A stretch of DNA of 54,702 nucleotides from Chthonomonas calidirosea. Its GTDB lineage: Bacteria > Armatimonadota > Chthonomonadetes > Chthonomonadales > CAJBBX01. The stretch is from assembly GCA_020722705.1 (NCBI GenBank), contig DYKI01000014.1, forward strand, positions 1 to 54,702. The letters are read 5' to 3'. Of the stretch, positions 9,058-16,840 are shown one piece after another (position 1 is the first letter of the stretch; every line of letters starts with the position of its first letter). A model generated the notes under the pieces. It saw only the letters and a list, made by a program, of their open reading frames with translations, did not search any database and was not told the origin of the DNA. Position numbers and translations under genes: made by a program.

Positions 9058-9127
9058 TGGCGTACCTTTTCAGAGGGCTTGATGGGACAGATAGGATAGG
9101 CACCGATGGGATGCGGACAGGCTGCGC

Positions 9128-10492
9128 TCAATCGGCGGCGACTCGCCCTGCCGTGTCCGAATCCCGCATGATCGTCATGGACAGCCCCCAGCCAACCAGA
9201 AGCAAGAGCGCACAGGCGATGAACGGAGCGTAGTGGCCGTTGATCCGGGGCAGCCAGGGGATGCTGATCGTCACCCGCTCATAGAGAAACCCGCCGATGG
9301 GTACGCCAAGAAGCGCCCCGGCTCCCTGTGCCGTGCCGACCGCTCCCATAACGGCGCCGCGTTGCGACGGCTCGCAGTTCTCGGCGATGTGGGCCATCCA
9401 TGACGGGAAGGCAATGACGAACCCGACGCCGATCAGCGACCCGCCGACGATGAGCGCCGCGTGCCCCGGTATGAGAATCAGCGCCCACATGGAGAAGCCG
9501 CACAGCCCGATTCCAATGCGGACGGCGCGCACTTTGCCCATGCGGTCGCCGATGGTCCCCAGGGGGACCGATGCCAGGGCGATGATCAGGCACGGGACGA
9601 GCAGCAAGGACCCGAACATGGACTCCGACATGCCGTACTCGGCCATGGCGAACAGCTTGACGAGGAACATGATCTGGCCGACACCGAAGAAGACCACGAA
9701 GGCCATCAGCAGCATCTGAGGCGACCGCCGCAGCGTTGCGACGAGCGTGCTCAAGGAGAAGCCCTCATCTCCGGCCGCCTCCTCGCGCTTATGGTGCGGC
9801 GGCACGTTGGGAATGCGCCACCATGCCGCCAGCGCCGTGAAAACGAACACCACGCTGATCAGGTAGAAGGACGCCTGGCGCGGGTCAATGACCGTGCCGT
9901 GGACATGCTTGGCCAGGGCGTCCGGCGAATGGGCCGCCACGTACTCCGGAAGGCGTTGCGTGACCAGGGCCGTCAGGTCATTCGCCGCCCCGCCGAGAGC
10001 CGGACCGAGCGCGATCCCCACCAGGTAGGTCACATTGAAGAGGCTCATGGCCTGACTCCGACGATCCTCCGATACGACGTCGGCCATCATGGCCAGCGCG
10101 GCGGGCCAGAGCGCCGCGGCGCCCAGTCCATCGAGAACGCGGAGCGCTGCGAAGAAGTACCATTGCTGCGGCAGGACGTAGAGGGTCAGGATGGATGTCA
10201 CGACGCTGACGAGCGGCCCAGCGATGATGAGCTTCTTGCGCCCCACACGGTCGCCGATGATGCCGAAGGGGCCCTTCATGAGCCCCTCACACAGCAGGAA
10301 CGCTGCACCGATAGCCGTGACCGCCGTCTCGCCGTAGCCCATGCTGAACTTCAGGTAGACGGGCATCGCCGAGACGTTCATCATGGCATAGGCAAGCTCG
10401 GCGAAACCTGCCACCAGGGCGACGGCAATGATGATGGACCGCGCGCGCGCGGTTAGGCCTGACGCGAGACCGGTGGATTCCGACGCCGCCAT
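9128..10492 (-). CDS. MFS transporter
   Basis: A 454-residue integral membrane protein with about 12 hydrophobic segments in two halves joined by a charged loop (HHKREEAAGDEGF). The MFS loop motif appears as GDRVGRKK after TM2 and again as GDRMGKVR in the second half, which is typical of the superfamily. A long hydrophilic stretch sits between TM5 and TM6 (TQRLPEYVAAHSPDALAKH). The substrate cannot be told from sequence. Neighbouring dehydrogenase and fucosidase genes on the same strand suggest sugar or sugar-derivative uptake. Confidence 0.88.
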   Translation of the reverse strand: MAASESTGLASGLTARARSIIIAVALVAGFAELAYAMMNVSAMPVYLKFSMGYGETAVTAIGAAFLLCEGLMKGPFGIIGDRVGRKKLIIAGPLVSVVTSILTLYVLPQQWYFFAALRVLDGLGAAALWPAALAMMADVVSEDRRSQAMSLFNVTYLVGIALGPALGGAANDLTALVTQRLPEYVAAHSPDALAKHVHGTVIDPRQASFYLISVVFVFTALAAWWRIPNVPPHHKREEAAGDEGFSLSTLVATLRRSPQMLLMAFVVFFGVGQIMFLVKLFAMAEYGMSESMFGSLLLVPCLIIALASVPLGTIGDRMGKVRAVRIGIGLCGFSMWALILIPGHAALIVGGSLIGVGFVIAFPSWMAHIAENCEPSQRGAVMGAVGTAQGAGALLGVPIGGFLYERVTISIPWLPRINGHYAPFIACALLLLVGWGLSMTIMRDSDTAGRVAAD

Positions 10493-10568
10493 CGGCTCAG
10501 TCGGTCCGTCCTGACGATGGCTTTGGCGGCCCCATCGGTCTCATGTCGGTCTGCGAACCGTACCAGTC

Positions 10569-11621
10569 CTACGGGATCGCGACTTCCTTGCCTGCTTCCG
10601 ACGAGGCGTAGATGGCATCCATGATCTTGGCGACTGCCAGACCATGCTCTCCGGTCGTCAGCGGCTCGGTGTTGTTGAGGATGGCTTCGCAGAAGTGCTT
10701 GACCTCGGCCGAGTGGGTGGCGATATCAGCATGGGGGATCTCGGGCTTGAAGGTCTGCAGCGAGCGATGCTGCTCGCGCACGATGGTCAGCGGATGGGTC
10801 ACGGCCCCGCCCTCGGTCCCGCAGATGGTGCTGGTGAACACGTCCTCGGGGATATTGGCCACGAAGCTCGATTCGAGGGAGATCGTCGCGCCGTTCTCAA
10901 AGCGGATCAGGCCGATGGCAAAGTCCTCGACGGTGAAGTTCTTGTAGTCCCACTGGCCCATGAAGCCCACGATGTCGGACCGCTTGCCGAACTTGGCGTA
11001 GGTCTGGCCCGATGCGGCGATGGGCTTGGGATGGCCGAGAAGCCATAGGGTCAGGTCGAGGATGTGCACGCCGATGTCAATCAGCGGGCCGCCGCCCTGC
11101 TTGGACTTGTCAATGAACACGCCCCAGCCCGGAATGCCGCGCCTCCGGAGCGCCTGAGCACGCGCGAAGTAAATCTCGCCGAGGTCGCCGGCGTCAATGT
11201 ACTGCTTGAGGAGCTGGTTGGTCGGTGCAAAGCGCAGGTTGTAGCCGACCATGAACTTGCGCTTGGCCTTGCGTCCGGCGGCGACCATCTCGGCGGCTTC
11301 CCTGGCGTTCATGGCGATGGGCTTTTCGCACAGCACGTGCTTGCCGGCCTCGAAGGCCTTGATCGTCGGCTCATGGTGCAGGTAGTTCGGAGTGCACACC
11401 GACACTGCGTCCACCTCTTCCATTTCCAGCAGCTTCTTGTAATCGGTGAACACATGCTTGACATTGAACTTCTCGGCCGCCGCTTTGGCCGCATCCGCGT
11501 TCACATCGGCAACCGCCACGATCTTGCACAGATCGGGCACGGCGGCATATCCCGGCATGTGCGCATTCTGCGCAATGCCCCCTGAGCCGATGATGCCGAT
11601 GCCGAGCTTCTTCTTCGCCAC
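10569..11621 (-). CDS. Gfo/Idh/MocA family dehydrogenase
   Basis: A 350-residue NAD(P)-dependent sugar or inositol dehydrogenase-like protein. I chose the GTG at 11621 because AAGGAGG lies 9 nt upstream and the Rossmann motif GIGIIGSGGIAQNAH follows at once; the ATG at 11705 would add 28 arginine-rich residues. The family motif CEKPIAMN holds the conserved lysine, and the C-terminal domain has GGGPLIDIGVHILD with the catalytic His region. The neighbouring MFS transporter and fucosidase fit a sugar-catabolic role; the true substrate is unknown. Confidence 0.9.
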   Translation of the reverse strand: MAKKKLGIGIIGSGGIAQNAHMPGYAAVPDLCKIVAVADVNADAAKAAAEKFNVKHVFTDYKKLLEMEEVDAVSVCTPNYLHHEPTIKAFEAGKHVLCEKPIAMNAREAAEMVAAGRKAKRKFMVGYNLRFAPTNQLLKQYIDAGDLGEIYFARAQALRRRGIPGWGVFIDKSKQGGGPLIDIGVHILDLTLWLLGHPKPIAASGQTYAKFGKRSDIVGFMGQWDYKNFTVEDFAIGLIRFENGATISLESSFVANIPEDVFTSTICGTEGGAVTHPLTIVREQHRSLQTFKPEIPHADIATHSAEVKHFCEAILNNTEPLTTGEHGLAVAKIMDAIYASSEAGKEVAIP

Positions 11622-11733
11622 GAGATCCGTCCTCCTTGATGATCGTTGCCGACCTCGCTCCGCCGCATCGCGGAGCCGTCGTCTACGTTGGGCATTGTAC
11701 TCCATGCGCGCTGAGCGCCGCCCAGTCGCCGGC

Positions 11734-13188
11734 CTACCGATAGGCCTCCAGCTCCGCCACCGACATCTGTAAGCCGGGCTGGTTGGGGCCGTCAGGCTTG
11801 ATGGACATGACGCGGATGTAGCGCGCCTGCGTGGGCTCGAACGTCGCTTCGAAGGGCTTGCCGTCGTGACCGTCCTTCCGGGCGACGGTCTTCCATGCCT
11901 GGCCGTCCGTCGAGACGCGTATTTCCAGCTTAGTCGGGTAGCCCGTGCCGAAGGTGACCTTGATGCGCTTCAGCGGCACGGTGTCCACGAGGTCCACTTC
12001 ATAAGTCCAGGGCCATTCGCCGCCTGCAAGCGCGATGGTGTCGAGCTTGCCGTCCACGCCCAGCCTCGGGAAGTGCATGCCGCTGTTGACGACCAGTTCG
12101 TGCGAGCCGTCGAGGCTCAGGAGCTTGGCCTGCTTGCGGAACGCCAGATTGCCGGGCGGTACGGGGGGCTTGGCCACGCCGGTGCGGAGTTCGGCGATGG
12201 CGGCCTTGAGCAGTTCGATCTGCGACCGGTCCAGCGAGCCGTCGCGGTAGAGCATGGCATCAATGGAGACCACACCGCCGCGCCGATTCACCTCGAACAG
12301 GTAGTCGCCCAGTTCGGCCTTGGTGTAGGCGCACCCCGGCTGCGCCCACGAGCCCGGTGACAGGTACGAGAGGATGTGCCACTGCTCGCCCTCGATCCAG
12401 CGCTCGACGGGCATGTCGAAGAACCTGTTCTGCTCGCCCGTGGTGAAGTCTTCGTGGCGCGTGTAGGGGAGGATCTTCGGGTCCACGCCCCGATTCAGGG
12501 CGATGATCCGCTTCGGATTGCCGGCCTTGAGCGCCTTGGCCATGATCCCGAGCGTCTCGTCGGTGTAGCCGATGAAGGGATACATGCCGTCCACCCAGTA
12601 GCCGACGACCTTGTCGCCATAGCGGAGGCCGTATTCCTCGACGACGCTTGCCCACTTGCGCACAAAGTCAACGGTGACCGGCGTGGAGCATCCGAAGGCC
12701 GGGCCGGCTTTGGCATCGGCGCGCGGGCCGTCACCCGTGTAGTAGAGCATGAGCGGGATGCCCCGCTTGCTCAGCGATCTGTGCAGGTCGAGCACGAGGT
12801 CTCGCGTGGCGCAGGCTTCGCCCGGCTTGTAGCCCGTGATTCGGTCGTAGGTGGAGTTGGGCGCGATCATATGGCGCGTGATCTGCATGATCGTGAAGAT
12901 CACGTAGCCTGCGCCGACCTCCTTCATCGTCTCGGCGAACTTCTCGGTGTCGAACTCGCGAACGCACTCGTCCCAGCTCGTCTCCTTGCCGAAGCTGTGA
13001 AGCTGGTCCTTGTTGTTCTGGATGCCGTTCAGATAGTGCACGAAAACCCCTGCGCCGGCCTTCCGGAACCAGTCGGTGTTCGGATTGCGCGGCTCAGCTT
13101 CCGCCGGAGCGCAGCCGAGCAGCGCCAGCCCGGCGACACAGGCGAGAAGCCCGATGCCCAATGAGCCCATGCGTGTCCATCCTCTCAT
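11734..13188 (-). CDS. GH29-like alpha-L-fucosidase lipoprotein with discoidin domain
   Basis: A 484-residue exported protein. The signal ends in a lipobox (LALLGC), so it is probably lipid-anchored. The barrel carries GH29-like features (AGAGVFVHY, AGYVIFTIMQITRHM, GYWVDGMYPF), where the Asp of WVDG matches the usual nucleophile position. Residues from about 340 form an F5/8 type C (discoidin, CBM32-like) domain ending ARYIRVMSIKPDG and SVAELEAY. The start follows GGGAGGA. The catalytic family is inferred from a few motifs, so a different substrate than fucose is possible. Confidence 0.68.
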   Translation of the reverse strand: MRGWTRMGSLGIGLLACVAGLALLGCAPAEAEPRNPNTDWFRKAGAGVFVHYLNGIQNNKDQLHSFGKETSWDECVREFDTEKFAETMKEVGAGYVIFTIMQITRHMIAPNSTYDRITGYKPGEACATRDLVLDLHRSLSKRGIPLMLYYTGDGPRADAKAGPAFGCSTPVTVDFVRKWASVVEEYGLRYGDKVVGYWVDGMYPFIGYTDETLGIMAKALKAGNPKRIIALNRGVDPKILPYTRHEDFTTGEQNRFFDMPVERWIEGEQWHILSYLSPGSWAQPGCAYTKAELGDYLFEVNRRGGVVSIDAMLYRDGSLDRSQIELLKAAIAELRTGVAKPPVPPGNLAFRKQAKLLSLDGSHELVVNSGMHFPRLGVDGKLDTIALAGGEWPWTYEVDLVDTVPLKRIKVTFGTGYPTKLEIRVSTDGQAWKTVARKDGHDGKPFEATFEPTQARYIRVMSIKPDGPNQPGLQMSVAELEAYR

Positions 13189-13253
13189 GCGTTTTCCTCC
13201 CGGGGCGCACCCCCCGGTACAATGATGTCACGAATCGGTTCGGCATATCCCAT

Positions 13254-13475
13254 TCACGCGCCGACGAATCGCGGGAAGCCAGGGATGCTCAGCCTGTACC
13301 GGGACGTGTTCAGGTGCTTGAACTCCCGAGGGCGATACCCTGGCCTGATCGGCCCAATCCGTCCGATTCGACCGATCCGACCGATCCGACTGATCCGACT
13401 GATCCGTCGTTCCATTCTCGGGCACATGGTAGGCCAGTCGCTCAGGACGTTGGCGTCGAGCAGCCCCTCACTCAT
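13254..13475 (-). pseudogene. Truncated PIN-domain (VapC) toxin fused to 9-bp repeat
   Basis: The reading frame starts with MSEGLLDANVLSD, which matches the first strand of PIN toxins (consensus LLDTNVLSE, with the catalytic Asp). Its ATG overlaps the antitoxin stop (ATGA), the normal vapBC arrangement. After about 20 residues the frame runs into the tandem repeat at 13365-13409 and reads ISRISRIGRIGRIG, so the toxin domain is lost. No further PIN motif is visible downstream. I read this as a dead toxin gene cut by repeat expansion or a deletion that ended at the repeat. Confidence 0.55.
13365..13409. repeat. 9-bp tandem repeat, five units
   Basis: Five units of consensus GATCCGACY (13365, 13374, 13383, 13392 and 13401), flanked by degenerate copies from about 13347. 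A matching four-unit block lies at 25091-25126. It interrupts the vapC-like frame. The rest of 13189-13346 shows no recognisable gene. Confidence 0.85.
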
Positions 13476-13732
13476 TCGTCGTCTGAGCCGTGCGCCCTGA
13501 GTGCCATGTAGGTCTGAAACGCCTCTCGGGCAGCGTCCAGGTCAACTGCGGGACGGCCCTCTTGGGACAGAATGCCGTCCAGATCGTCCACCAGCGCGCG
13601 GGCCGAGCGAATGCGCACAGAGTCGCCGGCGATTTCGTAGACGATACGGTCACCGGGTTCCACCCCCAACGCGTCGCGCACTTCCCGTGGTATGGTGGTC
13701 TGTCCCTTGCTGGTAATCACCGATGCATGCAT
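13472..13732 (-). CDS. AbrB/MazE/SpoVT-type antitoxin
   Basis: An 86-residue protein that starts at 13732 (MHASVITSKGQTTIP) nine nt after AAGGGG; an ATG 11 codons upstream lacks such a site. The N-terminal swapped-hairpin DNA-binding domain has the classic SKGQTTIPREVRDALGVEPGDRI. The C-terminal tail (about 50-86) would bind the toxin. Its stop overlaps the ATG of the broken PIN toxin, so it is an orphaned antitoxin. If still made, it could bind its own promoter or cross-react with a related system elsewhere. Confidence 0.85.
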   Translation of the reverse strand: MHASVITSKGQTTIPREVRDALGVEPGDRIVYEIAGDSVRIRSARALVDDLDGILSQEGRPAVDLDAAREAFQTYMALRAHGSDDE

Positions 13733-13813
13733 TGCGTGTGTCCCCTTACATATGGGCTTGGACAATGGTACGCTACCGCAGTAAGGCCGTCCGGCGCCTG
13801 CGCGGCCCAGCCC

Positions 13814-14980
13814 CTATCCCAGCGCCTCGAACACCCGATCCGTCAGCCCATTCCTCAGCGGCACGGTCTTCTCGGGCGGCTTGGGGGAGTCCGTCGTGAT
13901 GAACATGAGCGCGATCTGCGTCTCCGGGTCGGCGACGCCGATGACGGTGTCAATGCCTGCGTGGCCGAAGATGCCCGGCGACTTGCGACTCCCGAAGCCG
14001 AACCAGTCATGGCCCCCGAGCTTCGGCCCATCGCCCCGAATGAGCGGACCGAGGCCCCACGTCTCATGCGCCGGCTCCTTGCCCGCCGATCGTGCCTCGG
14101 CAATCTGGCGAGCGTACTGGATCGCGTGCATCTCGTCGAGCGCCGCTTCCGAGATGAGCCTCCGGCTGCCCCACTTGCCCCGGTTGAGGTGAAGCTGCAG
14201 CACCTTCAATGCATCACGCGCGGTTCCCATGCAGCCGCCGGCGGGATGGCCTGCAAAGGCGATGCCGTCGTAGTTCGACCCGGGAAGGTCCTTGGGCTGC
14301 GGAGTGATGGCCAGAGGAGCGCCGTCGGCCGGCGCAGCGAAGGTCAGCGACCGGGCGCCGATGGGCTCGAAGAGCATGCGGCGACAGAGAGCATCCCACG
14401 ACTTCTCGCCGGTCTTGCGGAGGATGGCCTCACCCACGACGAACAGGCCGCTGATGCCATGGTACGCTGTGCGCGATCCGGGTTCCCATTCGGTCTTGGC
14501 CGCGCAGACCGCCCTGAGGCTCGCAGCACGCTCTTCCGGAGTTCGGGCCAGGCCGACGCCCGGCGGATTCGGGATGCCCGCCGAGTGGGTCATAAGGTGG
14601 CGTATCGTGATGCCGTCCTTGCCGCCGCCGGTGAACTCGGGGATGTAGGTCCGCACGGGCGTATCGTAGGCGATCACCCCCTTCTCCTGCATCATGACGA
14701 TCACCGTGGCCGACACGAACTTGGAGTAGGAAAACAGCGGGTGGATTGTGCGCGCCGTCACCTTCGAATCGCGCCCCTTGAGCGTCATGCACGTGCCGAG
14801 ATAGCGCTCGATGGAGACGCGGCCCCGCCGCGATGCGACAACGGCACAGCCGGGATAGACGCCCTCCCGAATGCCGGTTTCCATGAACGCGTACACGGCG
14901 CTGCCCGTTTCCGGCCCGCCAAGCCCAACCGCCGCTGCTCCCATGCCGATCAGAAGCTCCCTTCTTGTCGCTTCACCCAT
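13814..14980 (-). CDS. Beta-lactamase family serine hydrolase, exported
   Basis: A serine hydrolase of the class C beta-lactamase / EstB / DD-peptidase superfamily. It shows the nucleophile motif SYSK (FSYSKFVSATV), a YHG in place of the usual Y-x-N, and a C-terminal GHAGIDT box. The start at 14980 overlaps the msrC stop by 8 bp and follows GGGGAGGA. The N-terminus TRRELLIGMGAAAVGLGG has a twin-arginine-like signal. Products of this family are mostly esterases or peptidases with unknown substrate; nothing here points to antibiotic resistance. Confidence 0.82.
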   Translation of the reverse strand: MGEATRRELLIGMGAAAVGLGGPETGSAVYAFMETGIREGVYPGCAVVASRRGRVSIERYLGTCMTLKGRDSKVTARTIHPLFSYSKFVSATVIVMMQEKGVIAYDTPVRTYIPEFTGGGKDGITIRHLMTHSAGIPNPPGVGLARTPEERAASLRAVCAAKTEWEPGSRTAYHGISGLFVVGEAILRKTGEKSWDALCRRMLFEPIGARSLTFAAPADGAPLAITPQPKDLPGSNYDGIAFAGHPAGGCMGTARDALKVLQLHLNRGKWGSRRLISEAALDEMHAIQYARQIAEARSAGKEPAHETWGLGPLIRGDGPKLGGHDWFGFGSRKSPGIFGHAGIDTVIGVADPETQIALMFITTDSPKPPEKTVPLRNGLTDRVFEALG

Positions 14981-15464
14981 TCTCCGGTCCTCCCCAGATC
15001 GCACGCGACATCAGCGCGCAGATGCGCTCCAGCCGCTCGCGGTCCGTCTCATCGAACGCGTCGAGGTCGTTCGAGTCCACATCGAGCACAGCCCTGACCT
15101 CACCCTGAGCATCGAGGATGGGCACGACGATCTCGGAAAGCGTGGACGAAGAGCAGGCGATGTGATGGGCGGCAAGGCGCACATCCGGCACGATCTGCGT
15201 CCTCCGCTCGCGCGCCGCCGCGCCGCACACTCCTCGTTCGAATGGTATGGTCAGGCAGCCATGGCCGCCCTGATACGGCCCGACTTTGAGCAGCCCCGGC
15301 GAGACAACCCGATAGAAGCCGGTCCAGTGGAACCGGTCGAAGGCGTGATGCAGTTCGCACGCGACCGTGGCCATGACCGCGACCTCGTCCGTCTCGCCTT
15401 CGATCAGCCGCTCGATCCGGTCGAGGACCTCGGCATACCTCGCGCGCTTATCCGATGCTGACAT
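14973..15464 (-). CDS. msrC: Free methionine-(R)-sulfoxide reductase (GAF domain)
   Basis: This enzyme reduces free L-methionine-(R)-S-oxide with thioredoxin. The 163-residue protein is one GAF domain and keeps all three catalytic cysteines at exact spacing: Cys70 (GCLTIP), Cys80 (GVCG) and Cys104 (HIACSS), the 10 and 24 residue offsets known from E. coli MsrC. The motifs TGFYRVV, GPYQG and VLDVDSNDLDAFDETD also match. I chose the ATG at 15464 by family length; no strong ribosome site precedes it. It overlaps the downstream hydrolase by 8 bp. Confidence 0.9.
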   Translation of the reverse strand: MSASDKRARYAEVLDRIERLIEGETDEVAVMATVACELHHAFDRFHWTGFYRVVSPGLLKVGPYQGGHGCLTIPFERGVCGAAARERRTQIVPDVRLAAHHIACSSSTLSEIVVPILDAQGEVRAVLDVDSNDLDAFDETDRERLERICALMSRAIWGGPENG

Positions 15465-15705
15465 GTGGAAAGGGGTTCGATGGCGCGCGTCGGCGCTCCT
15501 GCGTCCATGGGGCGCCCTTGAGCGCCGGGACCTCGAACTCAGGCCCGACGCGCAAGGAACGTATGGCGGCAAAGACCCGGCGCATCTGTTCGTCGGACCG
15601 GAACTGGTTCATGAGCCAGGGCCAATGCCCGATCCAGGCGGCGACTTCGCCCATGCCGCCTCCCGTGTGACCATCTCCCAGAGAGAGCGGCCAGTCCCCG
15701 GCCAT
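15448..15705 (-). CDS. Hypothetical small ORF, doubtful
   Basis: The 358 bases between msrC and the methyltransferase gene hold two short minus-strand frames. This one encodes 85 residues with a tryptophan-rich centre (AAWIGHWPWLMNQF) and a basic tail, and it overlaps the msrC start. A second frame (15609 to about 15814) starts MTRRGMIVLGFGVMLG just after the methyltransferase stop. The two could be parts of one frameshifted gene. I do not recognise either product and the evidence for translation is weak. Confidence 0.25.
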   Translation of the reverse strand: MAGDWPLSLGDGHTGGGMGEVAAWIGHWPWLMNQFRSDEQMRRVFAAIRSLRVGPEFEVPALKGAPWTQERRRAPSNPFPHVSIG

Positions 15706-15822
15706 GGCGGAGGCATGACCCGGAGCTTTGCGCTGGACGACAGCCCCGTCGCTTCGTTCGAGTGCCCGAGCATCACGCCGAAGCCAAGGACGATCATCCC
15801 GCGGCGGGTCATGGGACGATGC

Positions 15823-16839
15823 TCACGCGGGACCCTTCGGCTTGCGCGCCCGAACCACCGTATAGGGCAGCGGAGGGGGCAGGGGCAGCGCTGTGATCTC
15901 TTCAAACCCGGCCCGATCCAGCCACTGCACACACTCGGCCGCCGAGAACACCGCACCCTCGGAGCTCGTAAGGAGCATCTGCAGCGAGAATAGGGCGCTG
16001 AATGGCGGCTCGGTCTTCGTCTCGTCCAGCATCATGTCCGAGACGACAAGAACCCCGCCTGGCTGAAGGGCCGCCATCGCCCCGTCGAACATCCGCGCGA
16101 TCGTGGCGGGCGACATCTGATGCAGGACGCCGCTGAACAGCACGGCATCGTAGGCTTCAGAGCCATAGTCGCCGGAACGAGCGTCACCGGCGATCACGCC
16201 CACGCGGTCGGCTACGCCGGAGTCGCGCACCAGTTCCGCCGCGATGGCTACGACGCCCGGCAGGTCCAGCACTGAGCACCTCAGACCGGGATACGTCTGA
16301 GCGGCGAGGACCGAGTAGGTGCCCGGTCCGCCGCCGACATCAAGAAGCCGGCGCGCGGCGCCGAGACCGAGGTGACCGACGACAGCGCGAGCGACTCCGA
16401 CAGCGCGTTCGTGCATGCCCATCACAAACGCCCGCGTGAGGGCCGGATCGTCGCCGAGGTGTTCCTCGGGGCGCACAACCGGTCTGCCGGAGCGCACCGC
16501 TTCACTCAGCCTCCCCCAGGCCGCGTACTGGTCCCTGCTCCACCGAAGGGCGCTGCCCAGATATCCGGGAGTGCCCGGAACGAGAAACGCCTGCGCCATA
16601 GGAGAGAGCGCGTACGCGTCACCGTCTCGAGTCAGCAGCCGCAGTCCGACGCAGGCGTTCAGCAGCATCGCCGTTGCCCGCGAGTCCGTGCGCAAGTGCG
16701 CCGCGACGCCTTCTGCGGTCATGGGACCGGCGCCAAGCGCGGCGAACACGCCGAGATCGGAGGCTTCAAGCATCAATGCAGAAGACCAGTATCCGGTCGC
16801 CATCTGGAAGATCGGGCCTGGGTCCGGGCGGTTCGTCAT
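15823..16839 (-). CDS. SAM-dependent O-methyltransferase family protein
   Basis: A 338-residue class I methyltransferase. Its N-terminal winged-helix dimerisation domain (LEASDLGVFAALGAGPMTAE, then VAAHLRTDSRATAML) is typical of plant-type and polyketide O-methyltransferases. The SAM site is LLDVGGGPGTYSV, followed by the post-strand DLPGVV and a SGVLHQMSPATI motif. The start at 16839 follows AAGGAG, which is embedded in the last codons of the upstream gene, and lies one base past that gene's stop. The two are therefore translationally coupled. The substrate is unknown. Confidence 0.85.
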   Translation of the reverse strand: MTNRPDPGPIFQMATGYWSSALMLEASDLGVFAALGAGPMTAEGVAAHLRTDSRATAMLLNACVGLRLLTRDGDAYALSPMAQAFLVPGTPGYLGSALRWSRDQYAAWGRLSEAVRSGRPVVRPEEHLGDDPALTRAFVMGMHERAVGVARAVVGHLGLGAARRLLDVGGGPGTYSVLAAQTYPGLRCSVLDLPGVVAIAAELVRDSGVADRVGVIAGDARSGDYGSEAYDAVLFSGVLHQMSPATIARMFDGAMAALQPGGVLVVSDMMLDETKTEPPFSALFSLQMLLTSSEGAVFSAAECVQWLDRAGFEEITALPLPPPLPYTVVRARKPKGPA

Positions 16840-16840
16840 A

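Noticed and set aside
13814-14980. Antibiotic-resistance beta-lactamase
   Set aside because: It has the S-x-x-K fold motif, but the Y-x-N motif is changed and the overall pattern is that of esterase/DD-peptidase-like family members.
13490-15097. Plus-strand frame of 535 codons
   Set aside because: It runs antisense through the antitoxin and hydrolase genes, both of which have catalytic or binding motifs.
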